Positions 1 to 9,358 are shown, numbered from the stretch's first letter. The stretch: DNA of 59,457 bases from an uncultured Bacteroides sp. (GCA_958477465.1 CAUEFX010000017.1:1-59457); one strand, 5' to 3'. Notes: generated by a model not told the origin, from the letters alone. Translations and numbers: made by a program.

Positions 1-43
1 GTTAATTAACTCTCTCATTTTCAAACGATTATATTGAAATTAA

Positions 44-127
44 CAGAGTATTGATTTCTACAACCAAATAACTAATCTTCCAGAAGGACGTTATAAGTTT
101 ATTAATGGCGAATTTATTTCATATTAA
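44..127 (+). pseudogene. 3' end of an unknown coding sequence (scrap)
   Basis: A 27-codon open stretch ends in TAA at 125-127 and reads like the C-terminus of a protein (residues ...NLPEGRYKFINGEFISY). It is preceded in frame by TAA at 41-43, so it is either a chance open stretch or the end of a gene broken by a frameshift before the window begins. It overlaps the start of the next gene by 23 bases. The family is not recognised. Confidence 0.25.
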
Positions 128-683
128 AATCCCCAAAATGAAGACTATTTTATTAAAAAAACACATTACAACATTATCAATACTATTAATTATTGATATA
201 ATAATCATTAGTTCCGCAATACTATACTATCAACCTGATAATAGTATATCCATTACTTTGCTATTTATCATTCCCAAAATATTTTTGGCAAATTTAATCA
301 TAGCCAGCATACTCTATTTTACAAAAAAATGCTACACTATTTTTTTTATAATTAATGCTTTTCTATCTCCTTGCTTATTGTACTTTCTCTTTGTACAATA
401 TATTGAAATAAGCTACCGTAATAATATAGATAGTTGGGAGTTTTTTATTGATAATACTAAATATACCATATCATATCCCTGTATCAATAAAGAAGGAAAT
501 TACTATACCATTGAATATAACCCAGAGCCAAGTATATCAATTGGCGAAAGAAAAGGAATAGCAATCATTCGAAATGATACAATATTTTTTACAGAAACAG
601 ATAGTACAATGTATTTTATATATAATAGTTATTTATATAAATATAAAGAAATAGATAAAATAAAAGTAAGAAAAAAATATTAA
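105..683 (+). CDS. Unknown small membrane protein, three predicted helices
   Basis: The product has 192 residues and no family that I recognise. Three strongly hydrophobic stretches lie at about residues 22-43, 48-72 and 76-100. They are followed by a polar C-terminal domain of roughly 90 residues rich in Ile, Tyr, Asn and Lys. That predicts an inner-membrane protein with a soluble tail; the side of the membrane is not clear. The ATG at 105 is used here, but the second ATG at 138 (MKTILL) is an equally good start and would avoid overlap with the upstream scrap. The gene is clearly more AT-rich than the housekeeping genes after 3500, and its codons lean to A/T endings, which suggests horizontal origin. 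No neighbour points to a job. Confidence 0.55.
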   Translation: MANLFHIKIPKMKTILLKKHITTLSILLIIDIIIISSAILYYQPDNSISITLLFIIPKIFLANLIIASILYFTKKCYTIFFIINAFLSPCLLYFLFVQYIEISYRNNIDSWEFFIDNTKYTISYPCINKEGNYYTIEYNPEPSISIGERKGIAIIRNDTIFFTETDSTMYFIYNSYLYKYKEIDKIKVRKKY

Positions 684-794
684 TCGAGAAACCATTAACG
701 AAGGTGTAATACAACATGAGTGTGTACAAGGTTCTTGAGCTTGCCCGGACTATAATAACAATACATCCGCAGCAAGCAAGAGCAAAAATAAAAG

Positions 795-3428
795 TTATCT
801 CACAATAAACTCATACGTACCGGCTTTCAGTTCCATTACCCGTTCATTTTTATCTTTGTCGGGTAGCGTAAGTGTTGCAGTGCTGTTGGCAGGTACTGTC
901 ACTTCATAATGCACACGTTTTCCTTCCCATTCCCAGCGGGAGATGATTTCGCCATAGGGCGATTGGTGACGGGTCTCAAACCTCTTTAACCCCTTCATGA
1001 AGTGAGGACGGAGCAAGATATTGCGAAAGCCCGGCTGCGCAGGATCAGGGAAGATGCCGCCCAGCCCTTTGTAAAACCAAGCACCTATTTCACCGAACAT
1101 CATGTGATTATCCGAAATGTCGCGCGTGGCCTGCAGGTCCCAGTTTTCGAGCAGCGTAGTGGCGCCATTCACGACCCACCAACCCCATGACGGATAAGTA
1201 TCCTGCACCGCTACCTTATAGGCAGTTTCGGCATAGCCGTTTTCACTGAGCGCATTCAAAATAGCCTTGGCGCCCAATACACCCACATCCAAATGGAAAT
1301 CATTCTCCTCTACCTTGCGGGCCAGATTGGCAACTACTTTTCCTATCAACTCTTCGGGTACAATCTTCCATTGCAAAGGAACGCTCTGTTCGGTCTGCGA
1401 GCCTCCGGCGTATACACCCGTCTCACGATTCAGGAACTTGTCGTTGACAGCTTGCTTTATCTTCTCGGCCAAGGCGTTGTAGTACTCGTAATCAGCCTGC
1501 TTACCGAATAGTTTGGCAGTGGCAGCCAAAATTTTGGTATCTGTATAAAAGTAAACCGAAGAGGTCAGCTCTTTATTGGAATGCGACTTCACGGGAACCC
1601 AATCGCCGCGCCCCCACGTGGTGAGGTGATTGTTCGAAGTGCGCTCCACATAGTCCACATACCGTTTTATGTTTTCGTAACAGTCGGCAAGAGGCTTGCT
1701 ATCACCATAAAACAGGTAGAGATTCCAAGGGATGATGGCAATGGTGCTGGTCCAGTCCAGACCGTTGTCTGTGCCGTAACCCCATCCGCCGGTAGGAATA
1801 ATATCGGGTAGCACTCCGTTGGGCTGTTGCTCGTCGCGGTGATCGGCCAGCCATTTCTCGTAAACAGTAATTCCGTCGAAATTATAGAGTGCCGCCTCAA
1901 TGGCGAAATGTCCGTCACCGGTCCAGCCGTTCTTCTCACGTTGGGGACAGTCGGTGGGATAACCCATCAAGTTAGAGAGATAAGAGTGGTTGGCGGCATG
2001 AAGCAGTTTACCTATCAGTGGAGTCGAAGCTTCCAAGCCTCCCACAGCAGGTACATCGCTGTGCATGAAATAAGCAGTCAGGCTGTTCCGGTCAAGTTCA
2101 ATGGGCTTATCAGCCACTACCTCTACATAACGGAATCCTTTGTAATTGAAGTGAGGCATAAACTCGTCCTCCTTCCCACTCAGAATGAGAATGTCTGTTT
2201 GGAAAGGGTCTTTCTCCTTATCGCCACGGAAATAGACATCGATGTTAGAGAGGTCGAGACGACCGTCCGGATGTAAGTGTTCTCCATGTTTGATTCTGAC
2301 TTCTGTTCCCCGTTCACCCGAAAGACGGATGCGAGTGACACCAGACATGTTCTGTCCGAAATCGTAGACATACGTCTTCCCGTCTACCTTACGGAAAGAA
2401 ACGGCCGGAAAAGTCTCCACATTACGGATAGGACGCGCCTGCTGGGCAGTAACATTGGGCGAAGGGACACTGCGGTAACCCACTCCATGCCACTTAGAGT
2501 CGTCAAACTCCGGGGTACTCCAGCCTTTCTGTTCTAAGCGTGCGTCGTAGTGTTCACCGGTATAGATGCTGTTGAAGATTATCGCCCCCGATGAGGTCCG
2601 CCAACTGAGATCTGTAGGAATAGTTTCTACACTTCCATCGCTGTAGGTGATGCGCAGGTCTAGACAGAAAGCAGGACGGTTGCGCCAGGGAGCACGGTCG
2701 AAATCCCACACAGCTTTAGACTGATGGTTGTACCACCCGTTGCCCAACAGTACGCCAATAGCGTTGTCTCCATTGTGTAATTGGGAAGTCACATCATAGG
2801 TCACGTACAGGTTACGGCGGTCAAAGCGGGTATAAAGAGGGTCAAGACGGTGGTTTCCTATCCTTTCTCCGTTGATGCAAAGCTCATACAATCCGGCGGC
2901 TGCAATGTAGACACGCGCCGACTTTATCTCTTTGCCAACCTTGAACTTCTTACGGAAATAAGGTGCAGGCTCGTAATGAATATCTTTACCATCACCAATC
3001 CAAGCCCCCTGCCAATGCCGCATTTCCATCATCCCCATTTCAAAACCGGAGACGGGAGAAGCGAGTTCCTTATGTTCCATGTCGCCGCAGATTACCTTCC
3101 AATAATATTTAGTGAAAGGTCGTAGCTTCTTGCCCGTATATGTCACAAGCCGGTCACGGGAAGCGTTCCTTCCACTATCCCACATCCTGCCGTAACCGTT
3201 GGCCACGTTCAGAGAATCTTCGTCCACTACAACTCGCCAGGAAGTCTGCACGGCTCCCTTCCTACTGTCTTCCATCCGCCAGGAAAGGCGTGGGGCAGGA
3301 TTGTCCAATCCGATAGGATTTTCCAAATATTCTGTTTTTAGTTCACATGGGGAACCATCAATCTGCGTTTGCGATATTCCTTTAGCAGGAAGTAATAAAA
3401 GCAAGATAAGTGATAATGATTTATACAT
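795..3428 (-). CDS. Alpha-L-rhamnosidase, GH78 family, secreted
   Basis: This 877-residue protein should remove terminal alpha-L-rhamnose from plant or bacterial glycans. It starts with a signal peptide (residues 1 to about 19, cleavage near GIS-Q) and has no lipobox, so periplasmic location is likely. The order is that of GH78: N-terminal Ig-like domain (about 25-130), beta-sandwich domains (about 150-440), the alpha/alpha barrel (about 460-790) and a C-terminal beta domain. The barrel carries the family motif DCPQREKNGWTGDG at 493-506, which holds conserved acidic residues. Its length is normal for the family. It lies 90 bases downstream of the O-methyltransferase on the same strand, beside housekeeping genes and about 7 kb from the main PUL, so a functional link to that PUL is possible but not shown. 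No regulator or SusC/D pair stands next to it. Confidence 0.93.
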   Translation of the reverse strand: MYKSLSLILLLLLPAKGISQTQIDGSPCELKTEYLENPIGLDNPAPRLSWRMEDSRKGAVQTSWRVVVDEDSLNVANGYGRMWDSGRNASRDRLVTYTGKKLRPFTKYYWKVICGDMEHKELASPVSGFEMGMMEMRHWQGAWIGDGKDIHYEPAPYFRKKFKVGKEIKSARVYIAAAGLYELCINGERIGNHRLDPLYTRFDRRNLYVTYDVTSQLHNGDNAIGVLLGNGWYNHQSKAVWDFDRAPWRNRPAFCLDLRITYSDGSVETIPTDLSWRTSSGAIIFNSIYTGEHYDARLEQKGWSTPEFDDSKWHGVGYRSVPSPNVTAQQARPIRNVETFPAVSFRKVDGKTYVYDFGQNMSGVTRIRLSGERGTEVRIKHGEHLHPDGRLDLSNIDVYFRGDKEKDPFQTDILILSGKEDEFMPHFNYKGFRYVEVVADKPIELDRNSLTAYFMHSDVPAVGGLEASTPLIGKLLHAANHSYLSNLMGYPTDCPQREKNGWTGDGHFAIEAALYNFDGITVYEKWLADHRDEQQPNGVLPDIIPTGGWGYGTDNGLDWTSTIAIIPWNLYLFYGDSKPLADCYENIKRYVDYVERTSNNHLTTWGRGDWVPVKSHSNKELTSSVYFYTDTKILAATAKLFGKQADYEYYNALAEKIKQAVNDKFLNRETGVYAGGSQTEQSVPLQWKIVPEELIGKVVANLARKVEENDFHLDVGVLGAKAILNALSENGYAETAYKVAVQDTYPSWGWWVVNGATTLLENWDLQATRDISDNHMMFGEIGAWFYKGLGGIFPDPAQPGFRNILLRPHFMKGLKRFETRHQSPYGEIISRWEWEGKRVHYEVTVPANSTATLTLPDKDKNERVMELKAGTYEFIVR

Positions 3429-3518
3429 ATTGTTTCACTTTCAATTTGCCTGAAGTCCTTTTTCAACAGATCCACTCGTCCAAATTCCGCAGCCAACCTC
3501 AGAGCTATCCATCAATCT

Positions 3519-4151
3519 TTATTTCTTACGGATAATCGTCAGCCCGTCGCGCAAAGGAAGAATAACCTTCTCCACCCGGCGGTCACAAGCCACCAGATCA
3601 TTAAATGCCTTAATGCCGATAGTCTGATAATCATTGCTATGCGGATGTTCCTCCAACACATGACCATCCCACAATGTATTATCCGCAATGATATAACCGC
3701 CCGTAGAAAGATGGGCAAGTGTCATCTCATAATATTCGATATACTTACGCTTGTCTCCGTCTACAAAAGCGAGATCGAACGTAATACCTAACTTCGGCAC
3801 CAACTCAAGAGCGTCACCGATATAAAACTTTATCTTATCGGCATAAGCGGACTTCTCCAGCCAAGGACGGGTAAAATCCTCCTGCTCGTCATTAATCTCA
3901 AATGTATGAAGCATCCCTCCTTCACTCAAGCCTTCGGCAAGACAAAGAGCCGAATATCCGCTATAGGTTCCTATCTCAAGTATCAGCCGGGGCCGAATCA
4001 TCTCGACAAACATTTTCAACACCCTCCCTTGCAAGTGCCCGGAAGCCATGCGGGGACGAAGCAACTTGACATGGGTATCCCGATACAACGCCTTCAAATA
4101 ATCGCCTTCATCGTCAATATGACGCAAGATATATTCATCAATAGTTTCCAT
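3519..4151 (-). CDS. SAM-dependent O-methyltransferase, caffeoyl-CoA OMT-like
   Basis: A 210-residue class I methyltransferase of the family that includes caffeoyl-CoA and catechol O-methyltransferases. The SAM-binding motif LEIGTYSGYSALCLAEGL is visible in the first half, and FVDGDKRKY plus IADNTLWDGHV mark the metal and acceptor side of the site. The physiological acceptor in Bacteroides is not known. The frame is open to 4181, but the start at 4151 (METIDEYILRHID) is chosen because the family begins with this segment and the preceding ten residues look unlike it. The enzyme has no signal peptide and is cytoplasmic. It lies downstream of pyruvate kinase on the same strand, with an inverted repeat between them. 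Confidence 0.88.
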   Translation of the reverse strand: METIDEYILRHIDDEGDYLKALYRDTHVKLLRPRMASGHLQGRVLKMFVEMIRPRLILEIGTYSGYSALCLAEGLSEGGMLHTFEINDEQEDFTRPWLEKSAYADKIKFYIGDALELVPKLGITFDLAFVDGDKRKYIEYYEMTLAHLSTGGYIIADNTLWDGHVLEEHPHSNDYQTIGIKAFNDLVACDRRVEKVILPLRDGLTIIRKK

Positions 4152-4189
4152 ACATCTGTGAAAAGAAATACGACTATACAAACAAAAAA

Positions 4190-4269
4190 AATTACGATTG
4201 GAGGATAGGCGATTGAAAATACTGCTATTACAGGAGAATATCCAATCATCAATCGTCCAATCGTAAATT
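4190..4269. repeat. Imperfect inverted repeat between pyruvate kinase and methyltransferase genes
   Basis: The arm AATTACGATTGGAGGAT (4190-4206) is mirrored by an arm ending CCAATCGTAAATT at 4269, with about 45 bases between them that contain more GATTG/CAATC copies. It could fold in the mRNA after the pyruvate kinase stop codon and act as a weak terminator or a processing site. There is no clear U-tract, so its role is uncertain. Confidence 0.45.
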
Positions 4270-4292
4270 ATCTTTGCCTATACAGCCGCAAA

Positions 4293-5750
4293 TTACAAAT
4301 ATCTGTTTTTATTAGGTAATACCGTTTCATCTGCATGCTTCAACGCATCTTCCACAACGTTGATCTCGAGGAAGGAGGTCTGTGTACCGGCTTTACCGCT
4401 ACTCAGATAACCGACCATATCGGCAGGCTGCAAACGGCCTTCTTTCAGCAAACGGCGCAAAGCTGCGAAATAGTATTCCTGTCCGTTTGCCAGTTCCGGC
4501 ATATAAATCGCTTCCACACCATAGGAGAGAGCCAGATGACGCATCGTTTTCTCTTTGTAACAAATGGCCAGTACAGGATATTTTCCACGGAAAGCAGCCA
4601 GATTACGGGCCGTACGTCCACTATAGCTATCGGTAATAATGGCGCGCATCTTCAACTTCGTAGTTGCTTTCACAGCCTGTTTAGCCAAGAAAGCCGTCAC
4701 GTCATTACTATTCTCATCCAACGGAATGCGGATGTCATTCTCTTCCAGTTTATCCTTTTCTGCCTGAGCAGCAATTTTCGTCATGGTTTTCACGGCTTCC
4801 ACCGGGTATTTTCCATAGGCGGTTTCACCGCTCAACATCAAAGCGTCCGTACGGTAATAGATGGCATTGGCGATATCGGTAACCTCCGCACGAGTCGGAC
4901 GGGGGTTATTAATCATGGTATGAAGCATCTGTGTAGCCACGATAACCGGTTTTTTGGCCAATACACACTTGCGGATAAGTATACGCTGGATGCCCGGAAT
5001 ACGTTCCTGTGGAACTTCAATACCCAAGTCACCACGCGCTACCATAACGCCATCGGCCACTTCAAGTATCTCGTCGATATTATCTACTCCCTCCTGATTT
5101 TCGATTTTGGCGATGATCTTAATATCGCTGTTGTGCGCATCGAGTATTTCGCGGATATCGAGCACATCCTGTCTGTTGCGGACAAATGAATGGGCAATAA
5201 AATCAATATCTTTCTCAATGGCATACAATATATTATTACGGTCTTTTTCCGTCAACGAAGGCAGGTTGATACGCACACCCGGCACATTCACGCTTTTACG
5301 ACTTCCCAAGGTTGCTTCATTCTGCACTTCACACATCAGATAGTCGTCCGTTTTATCGATCACCCGAAGTTCCAGATCACCGTCATCGATAAGAATGGTT
5401 CCACCTATATTAAGATCGCGCACGAAATTAGGATATGAAACGGCAATGCACTCACGAGTGGTTTCCAAATCGGGGTTACCGACAATCTTCACCCTTTCAC
5501 CGATCCGGTAAGGAATCGGTTCCGCATTGGCGGTAGTCCGCACCTCCGGACCTTTGGTATCCATCAGGATAGCAATACGATTTGAAACGGCACGCACATT
5601 GGCAATCAACGCCTCGAAACCTTCACGGCTGGCATGGGCCGTATTCATACGGACAACGTTCATTCCGGCTTCGAACAACTGTTTTATAAAGTCTACATCA
5701 CAGCGCCTGTCTGAGATGGAAGCTACGATTTTGGTCTGTTTCAGCAACAT
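4293..5750 (-). CDS. pyk: Pyruvate kinase
   Basis: A 485-residue enzyme that converts phosphoenolpyruvate and ADP to pyruvate and ATP, the last step of glycolysis, in the cytoplasm. It shows the N-terminal TKIVASISDRRC strand, the MDTKGPEVR substrate loop, the metal and lysine site in IIAKIENQEGVDN, and MVARGDLGIEVP and TQMLHTMINNPRPTRAEVTD in the barrel. The C-terminal third (from about residue 350) is the allosteric domain. Its length fits bacterial enzymes of about 470-490 residues. The start codon is ATG and is directly followed by conserved sequence. It lies downstream of aroQ on the same strand with a 140-base gap, so it may have its own promoter. Confidence 0.97.
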   Translation of the reverse strand: MLLKQTKIVASISDRRCDVDFIKQLFEAGMNVVRMNTAHASREGFEALIANVRAVSNRIAILMDTKGPEVRTTANAEPIPYRIGERVKIVGNPDLETTRECIAVSYPNFVRDLNIGGTILIDDGDLELRVIDKTDDYLMCEVQNEATLGSRKSVNVPGVRINLPSLTEKDRNNILYAIEKDIDFIAHSFVRNRQDVLDIREILDAHNSDIKIIAKIENQEGVDNIDEILEVADGVMVARGDLGIEVPQERIPGIQRILIRKCVLAKKPVIVATQMLHTMINNPRPTRAEVTDIANAIYYRTDALMLSGETAYGKYPVEAVKTMTKIAAQAEKDKLEENDIRIPLDENSNDVTAFLAKQAVKATTKLKMRAIITDSYSGRTARNLAAFRGKYPVLAICYKEKTMRHLALSYGVEAIYMPELANGQEYYFAALRRLLKEGRLQPADMVGYLSSGKAGTQTSFLEINVVEDALKHADETVLPNKNRYL

Positions 5751-5890
5751 CTTGAATAATTGTTTAATTTACTAATACGCTATAGGCCGATTACCATTCG
5801 GCATATCTACACATTAATTATATTTATCTATACTTAATTTACTCTATTTTCTCACTGCGGCATCAGCACATATACCTTTATAAATAACAT

Positions 5891-6319
5891 TTATTTACCG
5901 GCGCATCCTTTCAGAGCTTCAAGCGCCAGCCGGTATGAATCGAGTCCGAAACCACAGATTACCCCTTTGCATGCACAGGCAATCATGGAAACGTGGCGGA
6001 ACGCCTCACGGCTGTGCACGTTAGAAATATGTACTTCTATCACCGGAGCCGTCACCGAACGAATAGCATCCTGCAATGCAATAGACGTATGCGTGTAAGC
6101 TCCCGCATTTAAAATGATACCATCCACGTCAAATCCGGTCTGTTGGATGCAATCAATCATCTCTCCCTCGATGTTGGATTGAAAATAGCTAATCTCTATC
6201 TCTTTGTACATTTCACGAAGACCGGTCAGATAGTCTTCAAATGTAACACTTCCGTATATGGAAGGTTCACGTTTGCCCAGCAGATTAATATTGGGGCCAT
6301 TAATAATTTGTATCCTCAT
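5891..6319 (-). CDS. aroQ: 3-dehydroquinate dehydratase, type II
   Basis: A 142-residue type II dehydroquinase, which removes water from 3-dehydroquinate to give 3-dehydroshikimate in the shikimate pathway. The N-terminus has the family pattern INGPNINLLGKREPSIYG, whose Tyr is the catalytic residue. GIILNAGAYTHTS carries the anion-binding region and EVHISNVHSREAFRHVS carries the second active-site region with the conserved histidine. The length is standard for the dodecameric cytoplasmic enzyme. It is divergent from xerD and has a very clear Bacteroides promoter 55-86 bases before its start. It may be transcribed with pyk. Confidence 0.96.
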   Translation of the reverse strand: MRIQIINGPNINLLGKREPSIYGSVTFEDYLTGLREMYKEIEISYFQSNIEGEMIDCIQQTGFDVDGIILNAGAYTHTSIALQDAIRSVTAPVIEVHISNVHSREAFRHVSMIACACKGVICGFGLDSYRLALEALKGCAGK

Positions 6320-6373
6320 AACACAATCCTACTAATTTTAATACCTTTGTCCCGAGAACATTATTTCAAGATG

Positions 6374-6405
6374 CAAAGATAGCGTAAACTGAACGCAGTA
6401 GCAAA
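6374..6405 (-). promoter_or_regulatory. Bacteroides-type promoter for aroQ
   Basis: Read on the minus strand: TTTG (complement of 6402-6405), a 20-base spacer, then TATCTTTG (complement of 6374-6381). This matches the Bacteroides housekeeping consensus TTTG / TAnnTTTG. Transcription would begin about 50 bases before the aroQ ATG. Confidence 0.75.
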
Positions 6406-6463
6406 TTTATTTGTATTTTGCCGAGGGGAATCTGTCTTCGCGGGGCAAAGGTAGAAAAAAGAA

Positions 6464-7411
6464 ATGAAAGTAAACGGGAAAACAGAAAAGATGGAGATGA
6501 CAGAACTGATTATCAGGAAGTACCAACAATATCTGAAACTGGAAAAGTCTTTATCTCCAAATACACAGGATGCCTATATGACCGATCTGGATAAACTGCT
6601 TAATTTCCTGCACTCGGAAAATATAGAGATTTTGGATGTATGCCTGGACGATCTGGAACGCTTTTCAGCCGGACTGCATGACATCGGTATCCATCCGCGT
6701 TCGCAAGCACGGATCATTTCGGGCATCAAGTCTTTTTTCCACTTTCTGATCATGGCAGATTATCTGGAAGCCGATCCGAGCGAATTGCTCGAAGGTCCCA
6801 AAATAGGTTTAAAGCTACCGGAAGTACTGACAGTAGAAGAGATCGACTCCATCATCGCCGCTATCGACCTGAGTAAAAACGAGGGCCAACGCAACCGGGC
6901 AATCCTTGAAACACTATACAGTTGCGGTCTGCGTGTATCGGAACTGACTAACCTGAAACTTTCCGATCTCTATTTCGACGAAGGTTTCATAAAAGTGGAA
7001 GGGAAAGGAAGTAAACAGCGGTTAGTGCCCATCTCTCCACGAGCTATCAAGGAAATAAAGCTCTACTTCATAGACCGTAACCGTGGAAGAATAAAAAAAG
7101 AGTACGAGGACTATGTTTTTCTGGCACGATGGGGTAAAAACATATCACGCATCATGGTGTTCCATCTCATTAAAGAACTGGCACAAACGGCAGGTATCAC
7201 CAAAAACATCAGTCCGCATACCTTCCGCCACTCTTTCGCCACCCATCTGCTGGAAGGAGGGGCCAACCTGCGCGCCATCCAATGTATGCTCGGACACGAA
7301 TCCATAGCCGCCACCGAAATATATACCCACATCGACCGAAGTATGCTGCGGAGTGAAATAATAGAGCATCACCCGCGTAATATTAAATATCGACAAGAAA
7401 AGAAAGGTTGA
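6464..7411 (+). CDS. xerD: Tyrosine recombinase, XerD type
   Basis: A 315-residue site-specific recombinase that would resolve chromosome dimers at dif together with a XerC partner. An N-terminal SAM-like core-binding domain (about 15-95) is followed by the catalytic domain, with the full set of residues: Arg in CGLRVSELT, Lys in GKGSKQRLVP, His and Arg in HTFRHSFATHLLEGG, His in MLGHES, and the Tyr nucleophile in ATEIYTHID. Nothing indicates a mobile-element integrase: the length is that of Xer proteins and the neighbours are housekeeping genes. The ATG at 6464 is annotated; ATGs at 6491 and 6497 are closer to where the family usually begins and are plausible alternatives. Confidence 0.92.
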   Translation: MKVNGKTEKMEMTELIIRKYQQYLKLEKSLSPNTQDAYMTDLDKLLNFLHSENIEILDVCLDDLERFSAGLHDIGIHPRSQARIISGIKSFFHFLIMADYLEADPSELLEGPKIGLKLPEVLTVEEIDSIIAAIDLSKNEGQRNRAILETLYSCGLRVSELTNLKLSDLYFDEGFIKVEGKGSKQRLVPISPRAIKEIKLYFIDRNRGRIKKEYEDYVFLARWGKNISRIMVFHLIKELAQTAGITKNISPHTFRHSFATHLLEGGANLRAIQCMLGHESIAATEIYTHIDRSMLRSEIIEHHPRNIKYRQEKKG

Positions 7412-7440
7412 TTTCATTAAATTATAATAAAAACAATACC

Positions 7441-7476
7441 TTGTTTATATATATATCTTAAGATTTAATATCTTTG
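7441..7476 (+). promoter_or_regulatory. Promoter of the abundant TPR lipoprotein
   Basis: A TATCTTTG element at 7469-7476 fits the -7 box. TTG at 7441-7443 is the best -33 candidate, though the spacer of about 25 bases is longer than usual. The run of TA repeats between them and the strong codon bias of the gene fit a highly active promoter with a leader of about 75 bases. Confidence 0.55.
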
Positions 7477-7559
7477 CGTTACTTTTTCCGGATTAAAGGG
7501 AAAAGATGATGAAGGAATAGACGAACATTTCAATTACAAACATTTAAATTATATCTAAA

Positions 7560-9248
7560 ATGATTAAGAAGCTGTATTTGCCTTTACTTATGGCATTGGT
7601 TGTTGCATTATCTTCATGTAACAAAATGGGTGAATTATCATCTGATTACTTTACTACGACTCCGCAAGTGCTGGAGGCTGTAGGAGGTAAAGTTCCCGTA
7701 ACTATCAATGGAAAATTCCCTGAAAAGTATTTCAAAAAGAAAGCGGTTGTAGAAGTAACTCCGGTTCTGAGATGGAATGGCGGTGAAGCTAAAGGCCAGC
7801 CTGCAGTATTCCAAGGTGAAAAAGTGGAAGGTAACGACCAAACTATTTCCTACAAAGTAGGTGGAAACTACACGATGAAAACTTCATTCGACTATGTTCC
7901 TGAAATGGCTAAGTCTGAATTGTATCTTGAATTCAACGCAAAGATCGGTAACAAAACTGTTGCTATCCCTGCTGTTAAAATCGCTGACGGTGTAATCTCT
8001 ACATCTGAATTGATTGAAAACACTTTGCAAAGTGCTAACCCTGCCAACGGTGACGACGCTTTCCAACGCATCATCAAAGAAAAGCACAATGCAAACATCA
8101 TGTTCCTTATCCAACAGGCCAACATCCGCACAAGCGAATTGAAGACTGCTAAAGAATTCAACAAAGAAGTAGCTGAAGTTAACGAAGCTGCCAACAAAAA
8201 GATCAGCAACATCGAGGTATCTGCTTATGCATCTCCTGATGGTGGTGTTCAGCTGAACACAGGTCTGGCTGAAAACCGTGAAAACAACACTACTAAAATG
8301 TTGAGCAAAGACTTGAAGAAAGCAAAAGTAGATGCTCCTATCGATTCAAAATATACTGCTCAGGACTGGGAAGGTTTCCAGGAATTGGTTTCTGAATCAA
8401 ACATCCAGGACAAAGAACTGATCCTTCGCGTATTGTCTATGTATCAGGATCCTGAACAAAGAGAACAAGAAATCAAGAACATCTCTTCTGTTTACAAAAC
8501 TCTGGCTGACGAAATCCTGCCGCAGTTGCGTCGTTCTCGTTTGACTTTGAACTATGAAATCATCGGTAAGTCTGACGAAGAAATCGCTTCTCTGGCTGCT
8601 TCTAACCCGAAAGAACTGACATTGGAAGAATTGCTGTATGCTGCAACTCTGACTGACGACAACAGCAAGAAGGAAGCTATCTACACAAAAGCTACTGAAT
8701 TGTTCCCGAACGACTACCGTGCATTCAACAACCTTGGTAAATTGGCTTATCAAGCCGGTAACATCGACAAAGCAGAATCTTACTTGAAGAAAGCTGCCAA
8801 TGTTCAGGCTGCTCCTGAAGTAAACATGAACCTCGGTCTTGTTGCTTTGGCTAAAGGTGACAAGAATGCCGCTGAAGCATACTTAGGCAAAGCTGCCGGT
8901 GCTAAAGAATTAGGCGAAACACTGGGTAACCTGTATGTTGCACAAGGTCAGTATGAAAGAGCAGTAAACTCATTCGGTGACGCTAAGACTAACAGTGCTG
9001 CACTTGCTCAGATCTTGGCAAAAGACTACAACAAAGCTAAAAACACTTTGTCTAACATCGAAAAACCGGATGCTTACACAGACTATCTGACAGCTGTTCT
9101 GGGTGCAAGAACCAACAACCTGTCTATGTTGACAAGCGGCTTGAAGAATGCCATCGCTAAAGATTCTTCTTTGGCTAAGAAAGCTGCAACAGATCTTGAA
9201 TTTGCTAAATATTTCACAGATTCAACTTTCATGAGTATTATCAAATAA
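7560..9248 (+). CDS. Abundant TPR-repeat lipoprotein with OmpA-like segment
   Basis: A 562-residue lipoprotein with a lipobox ending at Cys20 (VALSSC). The N-terminal 150 residues look beta-rich. Residues 216-248 (IEVSAYASPDGG...NRENNTTKML) resemble the peptidoglycan-binding signature of OmpA-family domains. From about residue 355 to 480 there are TPR-type helices (YRAFNNLGKLAYQAGNIDKAESYLKKA). That suggests an outer-membrane-anchored scaffold near peptidoglycan; the exact role is unknown. Codon use is strongly restricted (for example AAC, GAC, CTG/TTG and GCT preferred), unlike the AT-rich neighbours, a sign of very high expression. It has its own promoter and a strong terminator, so it is a single-gene unit. 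Confidence 0.85.
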   Translation: MIKKLYLPLLMALVVALSSCNKMGELSSDYFTTTPQVLEAVGGKVPVTINGKFPEKYFKKKAVVEVTPVLRWNGGEAKGQPAVFQGEKVEGNDQTISYKVGGNYTMKTSFDYVPEMAKSELYLEFNAKIGNKTVAIPAVKIADGVISTSELIENTLQSANPANGDDAFQRIIKEKHNANIMFLIQQANIRTSELKTAKEFNKEVAEVNEAANKKISNIEVSAYASPDGGVQLNTGLAENRENNTTKMLSKDLKKAKVDAPIDSKYTAQDWEGFQELVSESNIQDKELILRVLSMYQDPEQREQEIKNISSVYKTLADEILPQLRRSRLTLNYEIIGKSDEEIASLAASNPKELTLEELLYAATLTDDNSKKEAIYTKATELFPNDYRAFNNLGKLAYQAGNIDKAESYLKKAANVQAAPEVNMNLGLVALAKGDKNAAEAYLGKAAGAKELGETLGNLYVAQGQYERAVNSFGDAKTNSAALAQILAKDYNKAKNTLSNIEKPDAYTDYLTAVLGARTNNLSMLTSGLKNAIAKDSSLAKKAATDLEFAKYFTDSTFMSIIK

Positions 9249-9281
9249 GATAATATCTTATACAGATTATAAAAAAGAGAG

Positions 9282-9318
9282 TTGCCCGCCAGACAAATGG
9301 CGGGCAATTCTTTTTTTT
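9282..9318 (+). terminator. Intrinsic terminator after the TPR lipoprotein gene
   Basis: A perfect 10-bp stem, TTGCCCGCCA (9282-9291) with TGGCGGGCAA (9298-9307), has a 6-base loop and is followed by TTC and eight T residues. This is a classic rho-independent terminator 33 bases after the stop codon. Confidence 0.95.
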
Positions 9319-9358
9319 ATCTGTAAAAACACGTACTTTCGCAGAAAAGAAATGGAAA

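Noticed and set aside
676..738. Short frame after the 192-residue gene that reads NINRETINEGVIQHECVQGS
   Set aside because: Only about 20 codons, closed upstream by a stop; no family seen, so chance cannot be excluded.
6464..7411. Tyrosine recombinase as integrase of a mobile element
   Set aside because: Length, motifs and neighbours (aroQ, pyk) fit chromosomal XerD; no att repeats or cargo genes are next to it.
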